Positions 29,009 through 39,047 are shown, numbered from the stretch's first letter. The stretch is 57,569 bases of DNA from Amphimedon queenslandica (GCF_000090795.2 NW_003546352.1:112997-170565); one strand, 5' to 3'. The notes: generated by a model from the sequence alone, not told the origin. Translations and numbers: made by a program.

Positions 29009-31114
29009 ATGGCTCGGGACATGGCTAGAAAGCAGTCTTCCTCTTCTTCGTCTCCTGGTCTCCTCAAACTGGAGGAGCAGCTCACCTGTGATGTGTGTCT
29101 TGGCTTTTTTAGCGACCCTAAGACTTTACCTTGTCTACATTCATTCTGTCAGCACTGTCTGGAGGCATTACCTCGAGATAAGAAGAATGAGGATCACATA
29201 TTTTGTCCCACTTGTCGTCATCATACAGAGTTGCCAAAAGAAGGAGTAGGAGCCTTTCCTGTAGCATTCCACCTCAACAACCTCCAAGAGACCTACAATC
29301 TAATGAAGGACGCTGCAGTATTTTCACCTGCTCCTCAAGAGGACACATGTAACGATCATGGTAAACCATTGGATGTTTTCTGTGAAGCGTGTAATACAGT
29401 AATCTGTGTTACCTGCTTAGCTCATAATCACAAACATCACGAATACAACTTAGTCGCTGACAGTTATACGAAACATTGTGAAAGTTTACGAGAGTGTCTA
29501 TCATCAGTTGAGGGAAAGAAGGAAGCACTCAAGAAGGTCATGTCTGCTTTAACGAAGAGAGAGGGTGAGATCAGAGAGAGAGGAGAAGAAGTCTTAGAAG
29601 AAATACATGAAATGGTAGAGGAAATGACGAATGTTCTTCGTCAGTCAGAAAGGAAACTGACTGAGCAGGCAAAAAAGGTCACAGATGCTAAACTGAAGGT
29701 GCTGTCTGAGCAGATGAAGTCAGCAGAAAAGAGTCTGAGTCTTCTGGAGGATGTTGCAAATGATGTGGAACAGAGTCTGAAGGCAAGCATTCCTCAACAA
29801 GTCCTGAGGTCTAAGAAACAGATGATGGAGCGTATGAGTGAAGTTACTACAGGGATCAATGTAGAGAAGTTACATCCAAAGGAAAAGGCCAACTTTGTAT
29901 TGAGTAAAGATATCAAATTGCTTCATCATATTGGAGATATTGTGACCTACTCATCTACTGCACTCCAGCAGTGTAGAGTGAAGAAAGTTGGTTGCTTTGA
30001 ACGTCTTCCAAAAGAAAAAAATGTTTCATTTTTACTATCAATAGAGGCACCTGATTCATCTCTTTTGTCTGTTCCCCTCTCTTCTCTGAGGTGTAGCCTA
30101 TTATCAGTTAGTGAAGGTCATCAACCAATTCACACTATAGTCACTACCACCAGCACTGATCCTGGAGTGTATAGGATACAGTGTAGCCCTTCAGCCAGTA
30201 GGTATCACACGGTAAAAGCACAAATAGATGATGTACAAACTGAGGATGTCTCACTAGTTGTCCCTATCAATCCTTACCTTAAGAACATTGCTCCTTTACA
30301 TATTATAGATGAGCTACATGGTCCCTGGGGAGTTGCTGTTTGTAATCATAGTAATTGTGTGATAGTAACTGAAAATCTTGGTCAGTGTATAACAATACTG
30401 GACAGAGACGGAAAGAAAGTGAAATCGCTAGGAGGGAAAGGAGGAAGTGGCGATGTCAAATTTTCTTTTCCTCGTGGTTTAGCCATTACTCCGGATAAAT
30501 TCATTCTTGTGTCTGACAATCATAGAATCCAGAAGATAAGCATGGATGGGTACCTTAAGGCATCAGTTGGTGAGGAGGGTAATGGACCGTTACAATTTAA
30601 TACTCCATACGGTATAGCCATTTCTCCAATAACAGGGCAAGTTTATGTTGCTGATAAGAGTAATCATCGTATTCAAGTCTTGAATCCTGATCTAACCTTT
30701 TCTCATTCGTTTGGCAGTGAAGGATCAGCTAATGGACAGTTTTCATACCCTGTAGGCATTGCTATTGATGATCAAGAATTTGTATATGTTACTGACTTTA
30801 AGAACCATCGCATCCAGAAGTTTTCGTCAGACGGAGAGTTTTTGGACAAGTTTGGTATCAGAGGTTCTGGCCCTGGTCAGCTAAATAGGCCTCATGGTAT
30901 AGCAATAGACACTGGAGCTACTGGTCTAGTATATGCTGTTGAATGGGCCAATAATCGTATCTCTGTCTTTACTAATAAGGGCGAGTTTGTCAATAGCTTT
31001 GGAAGTGAAGGTAGTAGCATTGATCAGTTTAGTGCTCCTTACGGTTTAACATTTGATAAAGATGGATTCTTGTATGTCTGTGATTACAATATGAGCAGAA
31101 TTGTTGTTTATTGA
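29009..31114 (+). CDS. TRIM-NHL protein, one B-box (701 aa)
   Basis: Two candidate starts, MARDMARKQSS at 29009 and the second Met at 29021 (697 aa), differ by four residues. RING has a variant second part (CDVCLGFFSDPKTLPCLHSF, then KKNEDHIFCPTC); B-box 2 only (CNDHGKPLDVFCEAC...CVTC); coiled coil; filamin-type repeat (DPGVYRIQCSPSASRYHTVK); six NHL blades ending GFLYVCDYNMSRIVVY. Its first 200 residues are almost the same as in the 22408 gene. Its 3' end, including flanking DNA, has been copied to 36476-36980, and a similar 3' relic is at 4400-5007. No lesions are visible. Confidence 0.92.
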   Translation: MARDMARKQSSSSSSPGLLKLEEQLTCDVCLGFFSDPKTLPCLHSFCQHCLEALPRDKKNEDHIFCPTCRHHTELPKEGVGAFPVAFHLNNLQETYNLMKDAAVFSPAPQEDTCNDHGKPLDVFCEACNTVICVTCLAHNHKHHEYNLVADSYTKHCESLRECLSSVEGKKEALKKVMSALTKREGEIRERGEEVLEEIHEMVEEMTNVLRQSERKLTEQAKKVTDAKLKVLSEQMKSAEKSLSLLEDVANDVEQSLKASIPQQVLRSKKQMMERMSEVTTGINVEKLHPKEKANFVLSKDIKLLHHIGDIVTYSSTALQQCRVKKVGCFERLPKEKNVSFLLSIEAPDSSLLSVPLSSLRCSLLSVSEGHQPIHTIVTTTSTDPGVYRIQCSPSASRYHTVKAQIDDVQTEDVSLVVPINPYLKNIAPLHIIDELHGPWGVAVCNHSNCVIVTENLGQCITILDRDGKKVKSLGGKGGSGDVKFSFPRGLAITPDKFILVSDNHRIQKISMDGYLKASVGEEGNGPLQFNTPYGIAISPITGQVYVADKSNHRIQVLNPDLTFSHSFGSEGSANGQFSYPVGIAIDDQEFVYVTDFKNHRIQKFSSDGEFLDKFGIRGSGPGQLNRPHGIAIDTGATGLVYAVEWANNRISVFTNKGEFVNSFGSEGSSIDQFSAPYGLTFDKDGFLYVCDYNMSRIVVY

Positions 31115-32040
31115 GATAATTTTTTTTGTTATATTAGATTTAATAATTTTTTTGGTCTGGTTTACTGTTATCACTAAGTGTAAAGTTAATACATTATTGT
31201 AACTACAGCCTATTTGATTATATGTGAATGATATCACCCTCTATGAAAGCTAACCAGCCATTGGGTGGACCATAAGGTGTAATACATGTACCAAGGTTAC
31301 CCACAAATCATGATGCAGTGCTTCATATATAAGCTGACAAGCACCACAATAACATGGCTTTAGGTTACACTAGATTTATAAAGCTGGGTTCACAATATGT
31401 GCGTTGCGACCGGAAGTGCCATATAACGCAATGATAAATGCAAGAATAGAGCAGAGTTCTATTCTTGCGTTTACCCATTGCGTTATACAGCACTTCCGGT
31501 CGCAATGCAAATATTCTGAACCCACCTTAACTTTTTACTGTATGTGTTACCTCCATTTAGTGGACTTACCTAGTGTACCAATTATATTCCTTATAACTAC
31601 TGTATAAAATAACCTCCATGTAAAGGACCTCTGTTTAAAAACAGACAAACTTTATTGTACCGAGTGTCAATTATAATAAAAGCTACACCATACATGTATA
31701 ACTCATTCTTTCTTGCCACTCTCCTCTCTCTCCCTCTCCTCCATTAAGTGTAGAAGTAGAACAGTGGTGATCTCATTTCAAGTTATGGTCTAAGTGGACA
31801 TCTGATGCCAAAGACAAACCATCACGTACGTAAGTCACATGACATCAAATGACATTTTCATCATCAACAACAATGCACAAGAAATGTCAATCACTTCACA
31901 TGTACGGCCATAGATGTAATTGCAATTACAAGTAGCTACAAACCTACAATGCTACATGTAAATCATGTAATTCACCTTTTACTGGACCTGGTACATAAAC
32001 TACTATGGGAATTTACCTGTACATGTATGTTATCATTATC
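31115..32040. other. intergenic
   Basis: The first 170 bases are a flank shared with 36850-36980. Besides the foldback element at 31383-31524 I see no gene. Confidence 0.5.
31383..31524. mobile_element. foldback element of about 140 bp
   Basis: Long imperfect inverted repeat: TGGGTTCACAATATGTGCG, TTGCGACCGGAAGTG, TATAACGCAATG and TGCAAGAATAG on the left are mirrored on the right as CTATTCTTGCG, CATTGCGTTATA, CACTTCCGGTCGCAA and TGAACCCA, with a loop of only a few bases near 31450. It has MITE-like structure; no clear target duplication was identified. Confidence 0.65.
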
Positions 32041-32041
32041 A

Positions 32042-32058
32042 AGCTATCATAACTTCCT
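32042..32058 (+). promoter_or_regulatory. shared TRIM-cluster upstream module of the chimeric gene
   Basis: AGCTATCATAACTTCCTGAG, about 200-215 bases before the ATG at 32258, shows the chimera kept the TRIM-type upstream region. A downstream AGGTCATCAGGGCTG word is shared with 25612. Confidence 0.5.
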
Positions 32059-32257
32059 GAGAAGAATATTGCAACTTCAAGAGGTCATCAGGGCTGTCAT
32101 TCCCCAGGCAGCCAGGCTACTCGTTCTCATTCATTTCGACTTCTTTATTTTATTATTGCTTGTTCTTGCTCTGTCTTCATTTACTTTCTTCTGTATACCT
32201 TTATCTCCCTTCATTTTTGTTCTTGCTTTATGTACATAATTTTGTTCTTTTCTTGAA

Positions 32258-35200
32258 ATGGCAACCAAACCATCTTCTGGTCTCCTCAAACTGGAGGAAC
32301 AGCTCACCTGTCCTGTGTGTCTTGACCACTATACTAACCCTAAGACTTTACCTTGTCTACATTCATTCTGTGAGCACTGTCTGGAGGGATTACCACTGGA
32401 TAAGAAGAATGAGACCTATTACCTCTCTTGTCCCACTTGTCGTCATCGTACAGAAATATCAGAAGAAGGAGCAGGAGCCTTTCCTGTAGCATTCACTATC
32501 AACAACCTCGAAGAGATATACAGTTCAATCAAGAAAGTAGCTGATCCTCAACAGGTCACCTGCGAAAACTGTACCACAGCTAATGCCACTGGATACTGCA
32601 AAGACTGCAGTCAATTCCTTTGTACAGAATGTATCTCTACCCACAAGAAATGGGCTCGTTTTAGTAATCATCAATTGACAAGTCTTGATGAGGTGACATC
32701 CTGTATCTATTCTAATTCTCTTGTTCCAGCTAAACAGGAGGCAACCCTCATATGCTCTGTACCTGGTCATGATGAGCCATTGAAGTATTACTGTGACACA
32801 TGTGATGAATCTATCTGTCGTGATTGTGCTATACTCACTCATAAAGATCACAAGTATAACCTAATTGCTAATAGTTTTAGTAAACATAGAGAAGCACTGG
32901 AGAAATCTCTCAATCCAGTAAAAAAGAAAATTGTAGCTCTCAAAAATGTCTTGTCTGCTTTAGCAGAGAGAGAAAGTGAAGTCAAGAAAAGAGGAGAAAA
33001 AGTCTTAAAAGAAATACATGAAATGGTAGAGGAAATGATGAATGTTCTTCGTCAGTCAGAGAGGAAACTGACTGAGCAGGCAAAGAGGGTCACTGATGAT
33101 AAACTAAAGGTGCTGTCAGAGCAGATGAAATCAACAAAAATAAGTTTGAGTCTTCTGGAGGATGTTGAGAATTATGTGGAACAGAGTCTGAAGACAGGCA
33201 GTCCTCAACAAGTCCTGAGGTCTAAGAAACAGATGATGGAGCGTATGAGTGAAGTTACTACAGGGATCAATGTGGAGGAGCTACATCTAAAGGAAAAAGC
33301 TGACTTTATATTGAGAAAACATATCAAATCACTTCATCACATTGGAGATATTGTGGCATCTACTGCATTACAAAAGTTTAGAGTGAAGAAAATTAATTGC
33401 ATTGAACATGTTGGCAAAACAGTTTCATTTTCACTATCAATAGAGGCACCAGATTTATCTCTTTTGTCAGTCCCTCTCTCTTTTCTCAGGTGCAGTCTAG
33501 TACCAGTTGCTAAAGATGATCAACCCAGTCACACTACAGTCACTACTACCAGCACTGATCCTGGAGTGTATAGGGTACAGTGTAACCTTTCAACCACTGG
33601 CACTCATAGTTATATTGTTAAAATACAAATATATGGTGTTCAACTTGAGGATATTATCTATGTTGATAACACTTCAGTACACATTGTAACCTATCCCTGG
33701 GTAGTTGCTGTAAGTTATTAATAGAATAATATATTAAATTTTTTATTATAAAGTTTATTATTATTATTCCTTCTCTATTTCCATGTAGTTTGAAGATTGG
33801 CATGATGGTATATTATGTCATCAGTTTGCACAATGGAAAGCTGGTGATGATCGAGTAGGAGCTGAAGCTGAATTAATAGCAATGACGGCAAAGAATGGAA
33901 TTGGTACTCTACTACATGTATGCAATGTGTTATGTGTTATGGTGTTTTTTCAGAGTGTCCTATGTGCAAGCTTCATTTTGAGCTGGCTAAAAGAGATTGC
34001 AATAACTGGCGAATGTCTTGTATCAGGTGTCCTACTGAATTCTGCTTTGGATGTAAAAGAATGTATTTTAAGAGTGGTTATGTAAGAAAGAGTGAGGGAG
34101 AGAGGAGATGAGAGACAAATTATGAGAGGTAAGAAAACATGAGTAAATAAAAAATTTTGGAAATTTAGACATATGAAGTGCTATTTTGAATTTTAGTTAA
34201 TTTCTACCAGACTCACATAATATTGTGCAAGTATACTATTTTACTTATAGCATTTCATTATAATACTACACGAAAGAAAATTTACATGCACTTGTACGTT
34301 ATTCAATCAAACGTGATAAAATTGATCAAAAGGAACTGAAGATTTTGTAGCTTTCTTTTGAAAAACTATAAAAATTATTATACAAATACTAGACTTGGTA
34401 CCATTCTAATTTTTTGTGTTATTATACACATGTAGGAATGTGATCGTCAGTATTGCAAGACAGGTGCCAGTAGGCCATTGCCCCAACATGCTCATCATCC
34501 TCGTGACTGCCTCTTTTATCTGAGAGATTATGATGTCGTTAGCTTGAAAAAATTGTTAGATGATAATAATGTTAAATATCTATCAAGTGAGTAATGGCAT
34601 GCATAACAGCATTAGTAAATGACTGTGGGACAGTTTATTAGACTGTAGATTAATGTGTAACCACTTTTTGAGATCTGGCTTTAGTCTTTTTTGGTCAAGT
34701 ATAAGCTTGACTATTAACTCCACAAATAAATTCCCCAAAATTGAAATGTGCATGATCGCTTGCACAACAATCTTTGTTTCCTATACAGCCCTGCAGATGT
34801 GTCATAAGAATGAATTCTATTAATGCTTATAAATAAAATTTAAATTTGGAATTGGCTCGAACTTTCTACATTGCATATCATATCTATCCTGTTGGAAATA
34901 TTTTTATGCTAATACCGTATAACGCAAAATTTTCAAGGGCTGTAAATTTTGCGAATTTTCCTAAAAATCTATTTTGTGGATTTTTACGAATTTATACTGT
35001 CCACTGTCTTGTGCCCTAATAATTTTGATTTTCGAGGAAGTAATTTTTGCAATTCTTCAAAAATTGTGAAATCCACAAAATTTACAGCCCTCGAAAATTT
35101 TGCGCTATATGGTACTTTTGTTTTTCATTTTTGCATGTATTGATGTTTTAGAACCATCAGAGGCTCAGGTAGCAGCTACAAAAGACAAGAGAGTGCAAGG

Positions 35201-35858
35201 TGAGCCTATTGATAAACCTGATGGAGAAGAATGGGATATACCAAAGCCTCCAGCTCATGTTATTGATGGTGAAGAGATTTTGCTAGTTTGTCCAGTCATA
35301 TTACTAAAGGAAACACCTTCTGGTTTTGGAGATGAACCATGTCGCAAACATGCACCTTTTGGTATGGCTGGACTCTGCGAGTGAGTCACTGTATAGCATA
35401 CTGATGTGCAACTTATTAATAATAAATAATTTATTTTTTCAAAACAATTTTCGAAACAATTTGAGAATATAGACTAGTGAATTTTTGAGGAAGTACAGCA
35501 TAGAAAATGTTATGTTCAATGACAATTAAAACAAATTGATCCTCAATTAATTTTTATGAATCTTGTTTCTTTGTTTTGCTTTATTTTAATTCACACAGGT
35601 GGCATTATAAGGAATATTTGGTTCATAAAATCAATGAAGCTAAATTGGATCCAGTTGAGATTTATAATTTACATATCATGAAACTGATTATAAAGAGAGA
35701 AGGGATAGAAGTTCCTGAAGAATATGATGATGAAGACGAAGAACACTACAAAGGAAGATTGGTTGAGGTAGGATATTATTAAATACCCATGATGTGAATC
35801 AGTTTGTAATATTGCTTTTTACTTTTAGATTGTTAAAGAAAAAATTCCAATTGATTAA
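32258..35858 (+). CDS. chimeric TRIM / HOIP-like (RING2-LDD) ubiquitin ligase, 7 exons (757 aa)
   Basis: I join 32258-33709, 33789-33903, 33954-34081, 34436-34586, 35152-35380, 35599-35767 and 35829-35858; all GT-AG, all phases agree, 758 codons with the stop. Exon 1 (residues 1-484) is a TRIM paralogue: RING C18-C61, B-box 1 from C102, B-box 2 from C165, coiled coil about 205-310, filamin-like repeat about 385-475, ending in the remnant YPWVVA of NHL 1. Residues 485-757 match the C-terminus of RNF31/HOIP: linker (WHDGILCHQFAQWK), RING2 (CPMCKLHFELAKRDC...CIRCPTEFCFGC), then the LDD (HHPRDCLFYLRD, LLDDNNV, ETPSGFGDEPC, HYKEYLV, EEHYKGRLVE). HOIP PUB, zinc fingers, UBA, RING1 and IBR are absent. 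HOIP builds Met1-linked ubiquitin chains; chain type here is inference. AATAAA lies at 35947-35952. The alternative, TRIM truncated at TAA 33719 and a headless RBR relic, is less likely. Confidence 0.82.
34913..35114. mobile_element. TA-flanked MITE in intron 4 of the chimeric gene
   Basis: Terminal inverted repeats CCGTATAACGCAAAATTTTC and, on the other side, GAAAATTTTGCGCTATATGG, continuing inward through AGGGCTGTAAATTTTG / CAAAATTTACAGCCCT. Each end is bounded by TA (34913-34914 and 35113-35114), as expected for Tc1/mariner-type target sites. The total is 202 bp with no coding capacity. Its right end lies 37 bases before exon 5 of the chimera. Confidence 0.75.
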
Positions 35859-36162
35859 GGAAAGTCAAGATCAAGTTTAGGATCACTAGTTTCATGACTT
35901 TAAACAGATATTTGGTATATTTAACTCATAATTACCTATCTAGGTAAATAAATGTTATGAGTTGTAGATAGGCTAAGTTGTATGAATACATGTTACAATC
36001 AATTAATTACTTAGAAATTAGAAAATGTAATTATCAAGCATATCTACAACTTCATTGCTGTGTTTATTGCCATTGGTGCATGCAAGAACTGTAGCAAGTC
36101 CTCGTGACATAAATATTCAATAATTAATTACATTTAATAGCATTATAAATTCTTAAAAGTTA
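35859..36162. other. intergenic, 3' flank of the chimeric gene
   Basis: Holds the candidate poly(A) signal at 35947-35952 and AT-rich sequence. No gene is seen. Confidence 0.5.
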
Positions 36163-36345
36163 TCACAGTTTAGGCTTTGGTTTCTCAGGCATGATACTTT
36201 GCAGTTTCATGGCCAGTCCAGTGTTACCAGTTATTTTGAGTTTACCAGAAAAGAATGCCCATAAAAAATAAGTTTATTATCACATTCAGGGTTTCAACAA
36301 GAATTTGGCATAGTGCTCAAGCAGCTTCTTGACAGTGGATTGTCA
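36163..36345 (-). pseudogene. copy of the SCPx/SCP2 terminal exon plus intron flank
   Basis: On the minus strand the bases 36163-36258 encode [20 protein letters not shown] followed by [11 protein letters not shown] and TGA, nearly identical to the last exon of the SCPx gene at 51435-51530. The similarity runs on into the preceding intron (to about 36345, matching to about 51620), so a genomic segment was copied. The splice acceptor AG of the original is lost (ATGGG in place of TTAGG), and the peroxisomal ending SKL reads PKL. No other SCPx exon lies nearby, so the piece is unlikely to be used. Confidence 0.9.
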
Positions 36346-36475
36346 AGTCACTCAAAACATCACATATCTATAAAAACTAACCAGCCATTGGGGTTCACTG
36401 AACCATAGGGTGGACCAACATCACAGACTGATTGCACAGGTGTGCTATATACCATTGTGTCTCATATCATTTTAT

Positions 36476-36849
36476 GCCCTGTAAGCATTGCTATTGATGA
36501 TCAAGAATTTGTATATGTTGCTGATTTTAAGAACCATTGGATTCAAAAGTTCTCATCAGACTGACAGTTTTTGGATAAGTTTGGTATCAGACTCAGAGGT
36601 TCTAGTCCTGGTCAGCTAAATAGGCCCCATGGTATAGCGATAGACACTGGAGCTACTGGCCTAGTATATGCTGTTGAATGGGCCAATAATCGTATCTCTG
36701 TCTTTACTAATAAGGGCGAGTTTGTTAATAGCTTTGGAAGTGAAGGTAGTAGCATTGATCAGTTTAGTGCTCCTTACGATTTAACATTTGATAAAGATGG
36801 ATTCTTGTATGTCTGTGATTACAATACTAGCAGAATTGTTGTTTATTAA
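36476..36849 (+). pseudogene. NHL relic copied from the 3' end of the 29009 gene
   Basis: Starts inside an NHL blade (SIAIDDQEFVYVADFKNH) and runs to TAA 36847-36849. It is almost the same as the end of the 29009 gene (AVEWANNRISVFTNKGEFVN) but has a TGA at 36562-36564 and a two-codon insertion after FGIR. The duplication includes the 3' flank. All N-terminal domains are missing. Confidence 0.88.
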
Positions 36850-37139
36850 GATAATTCTTTTTTTGCTATATTAGATTTAATAATTTTTTATTGGTTTACT
36901 GTTATCACTGAGTGTAAAGTTGATATCACCCTCTATAAAAGCTAACCAGCCATTGGGTGGACCATAGGGTGGGCCAACATCACAGACTGATTGGACAGGT
37001 GTGCTATATAGTGTCTATTGCTTGTAGGGAGCATGTTAGTGGGGGCAGTGTTTCCCACAAAGTATGCTCAAAAGCTATGTTATGCTGTTTAGCTCACGTA
37101 GCAATGCTAAATAGCATGCTTTAAGCACCACAATAATAT
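36850..37139. repeat. duplicated flank block
   Basis: 36850-36980 matches 31115-31280. The sub-block GCTAACCAGCCATTGGG / TGGACCATAGGGTGG / CATCACAGACTGATTG occurs at about 31245 (partial), 36378 and 36940. Its complement reads open (CDVGPPYGPPNGWLAF), but no gene context supports coding. Confidence 0.7.
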
Positions 37140-38600
37140 GACTTTGGAGCAACTTTAATAATTTGTAAAAAATCCAATTTTGATCGGAACCAGTTCAAAC
37201 TTTCTATGCAACATAAAGATATATATATATGTATTAGAAAAAATTATAAAAATAGAAAATTTTTATCCTATCATTTTTGGTAAAATTTGGCCAAGAACCC
37301 TGTACTATAGCACAGGGACTTTGGCCCGATTTTGGAGCAACTTTAAAAATTCGTAAAAAATCCAATTTTGATCGGAATCAGTTCAAACTTTCTATGCAAG
37401 ATAAAAACATATATACGTATCAGGAAAAATTATAAAAATAAAAGATTCTCATCTTAACATTTTTGGCAAAATTTAGCCATAAACCCTGTATAGTACAGGG
37501 ACTTTGGCCCGATCTCAGAGCAACTTTAAAAATTCGTAAAAAATCTAATTTTGATTGGAACCAGCTCAAGCTTTCTACACAATATAGAGACATGTATATG
37601 TATCAGAAAAAATTATAAAAATAGAAAATTCTCACTTTGCCATTTTTGGCAAAATTTGGCCAAGAACCCTGTACTATAGTACAGGGACTTTAGCCCAATT
37701 TTGGAGCAACTTTAAAAATTTGTAAAAAATATAATTTTGATAGGAATCAGCTCAAACTTTCTACGCAACATAAAAACATGTATATGTATCAAAAAATTAT
37801 AAAAATGGAAAATTTTCACCTTACCGTTTTTGGCAAAATTTGGCCAAGAACCCTGTTCCATAGTACAGGGACTTTGGCCCAATTTTGAAGCAACTTTAAA
37901 AATTTGTAAAAAATATAATTTTGATTGGAACCAGCTCAAACTTCCTACGCAACATAAGGACATGTATATGTATCAAAAAAATTATAAAAATAAAAAATTC
38001 TTATCTTACCATTTTTGGCAAAATTTGGCCAAGAACCCTGTACTATAGTACAGGGACTTTGTCCCGATTTTGAAGCAACTTTAAAAATTTGTAAAAAATC
38101 CAATTTTGATCGGAATCAGTTCAAGCTTTCTACGCAACATAAAAACATGTATATGTATCAGAAAATATTATAAAAATAATAGATTCTCACCTTACCATTT
38201 TTGACAAAATTTGGCCAAGAACCCAGTACCATAGTACAGGGACTTTGGCATAATTTTGGAGTAACTTTAAAAATTCATAAAAATTTAAATTTTATCAGAA
38301 TCAGCTCAGACTTTATATGCACCATAAAAACATGTATATGTAATAGAAAAAATTATAAAAACGAAAAATTTTCTTTTAGCCATTTTCAGCAAAATTTGAC
38401 CATAACCCTTGAGTACAGGCACTTTGGCTCGATTTTTGAGTAACTTTAAAAATTCATTAAAAAATCCAAATTTAATCAGAACAAGCTTAAACTTTCTATA
38501 CAACATAAAGACATGTATATGCATCAGAAAAAATTATAAAAATGAAACAATCTCATTTTGCCATTTTTGAAAAAAATATTTTGTAGGCTAAACTTTGAAT
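37140..38600 (+). repeat. tandem array, about 184-bp unit, 7-8 copies
   Basis: Units read ACAGGGACTTTGGCCCGATT, GGAGCAACTTTAAAAATTCG, AAATCCAATTTTGATCGGAA, AGCTCAAACTTTCTACGCAA, CATGTATATGTATCAG and TGGCAAAATTTGGCCAAGAA. The ACAGGG word falls at 37312, 37495, 37681, 37865, 38050, 38236 and 38415, giving periods of 180-186. Each junction carries a near-palindrome CCCTGTACTATAGTACAGGG. The same family lies inverted at 54285-55440, with single diverged pieces near 5085-5190, 44505-44730 and 51650-52010. Confidence 0.9.
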
Positions 38601-39047
38601 ACTGATGCCAATGCCCTGTATTAATTTCAATTACAAATTTTTTGAGTTATGAGCATTTGAAATATTGGTTTTTAATTTTACTAAATTTATAGAAGTAGAT
38701 CTATATTAATTTCCAGCCCTGATGCCAATTTCTGAAAAGTATTATGAGCAATGCTACCTAGTAAATCAAATTTGATAATTTTAATTGCATTATTGGTAGT
38801 AAATATCAGCAAATCTGTGTAACTGTAATAATGATATTTTCAGTAGACATTAATTGCATCATGAATACCGTATTGAAAGCAGATCATTGTTATCAATAAA
38901 TGCTGTTATGTTATTGTTGTTTTTTATTCAATAGCTAATATAAACTTATAACAACTGAACACAAAACTGAGAATAATATCTACCAGTATTTACATAGAAA
39001 TAGATCTATAGCTTGTACACTATTATTTCCGTATCGTCTCCTCAGAA
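38601..39047. other. spacer shared with 5200-5410
   Basis: The block up to about 38945 is a diverged copy of the region upstream of the 6027 gene. No copy of the TATCATAACTTCC module was found before the ATG at 39048, unlike the other members. Confidence 0.55.

Noticed and set aside
33789..35858. Reading the HOIP-like exons as a stand-alone RNF31 gene or dead fragment
   Set aside because: There are no upstream RING1, IBR, UBA or PUB exons between 33721 and 33788, the first exon starts at a splice acceptor in phase with the TRIM donor, and all six exons are open with intact splice sites. Kept as the main alternative for the chimera.
37712..38524. Open frames such as [21 protein letters not shown] in the 184-bp repeats as a repeated protein
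   Set aside because: The unit length varies between 180 and 186 bases and is not a multiple of three, frames change between units, and both orientations show equal openness; they are repeat shadows.
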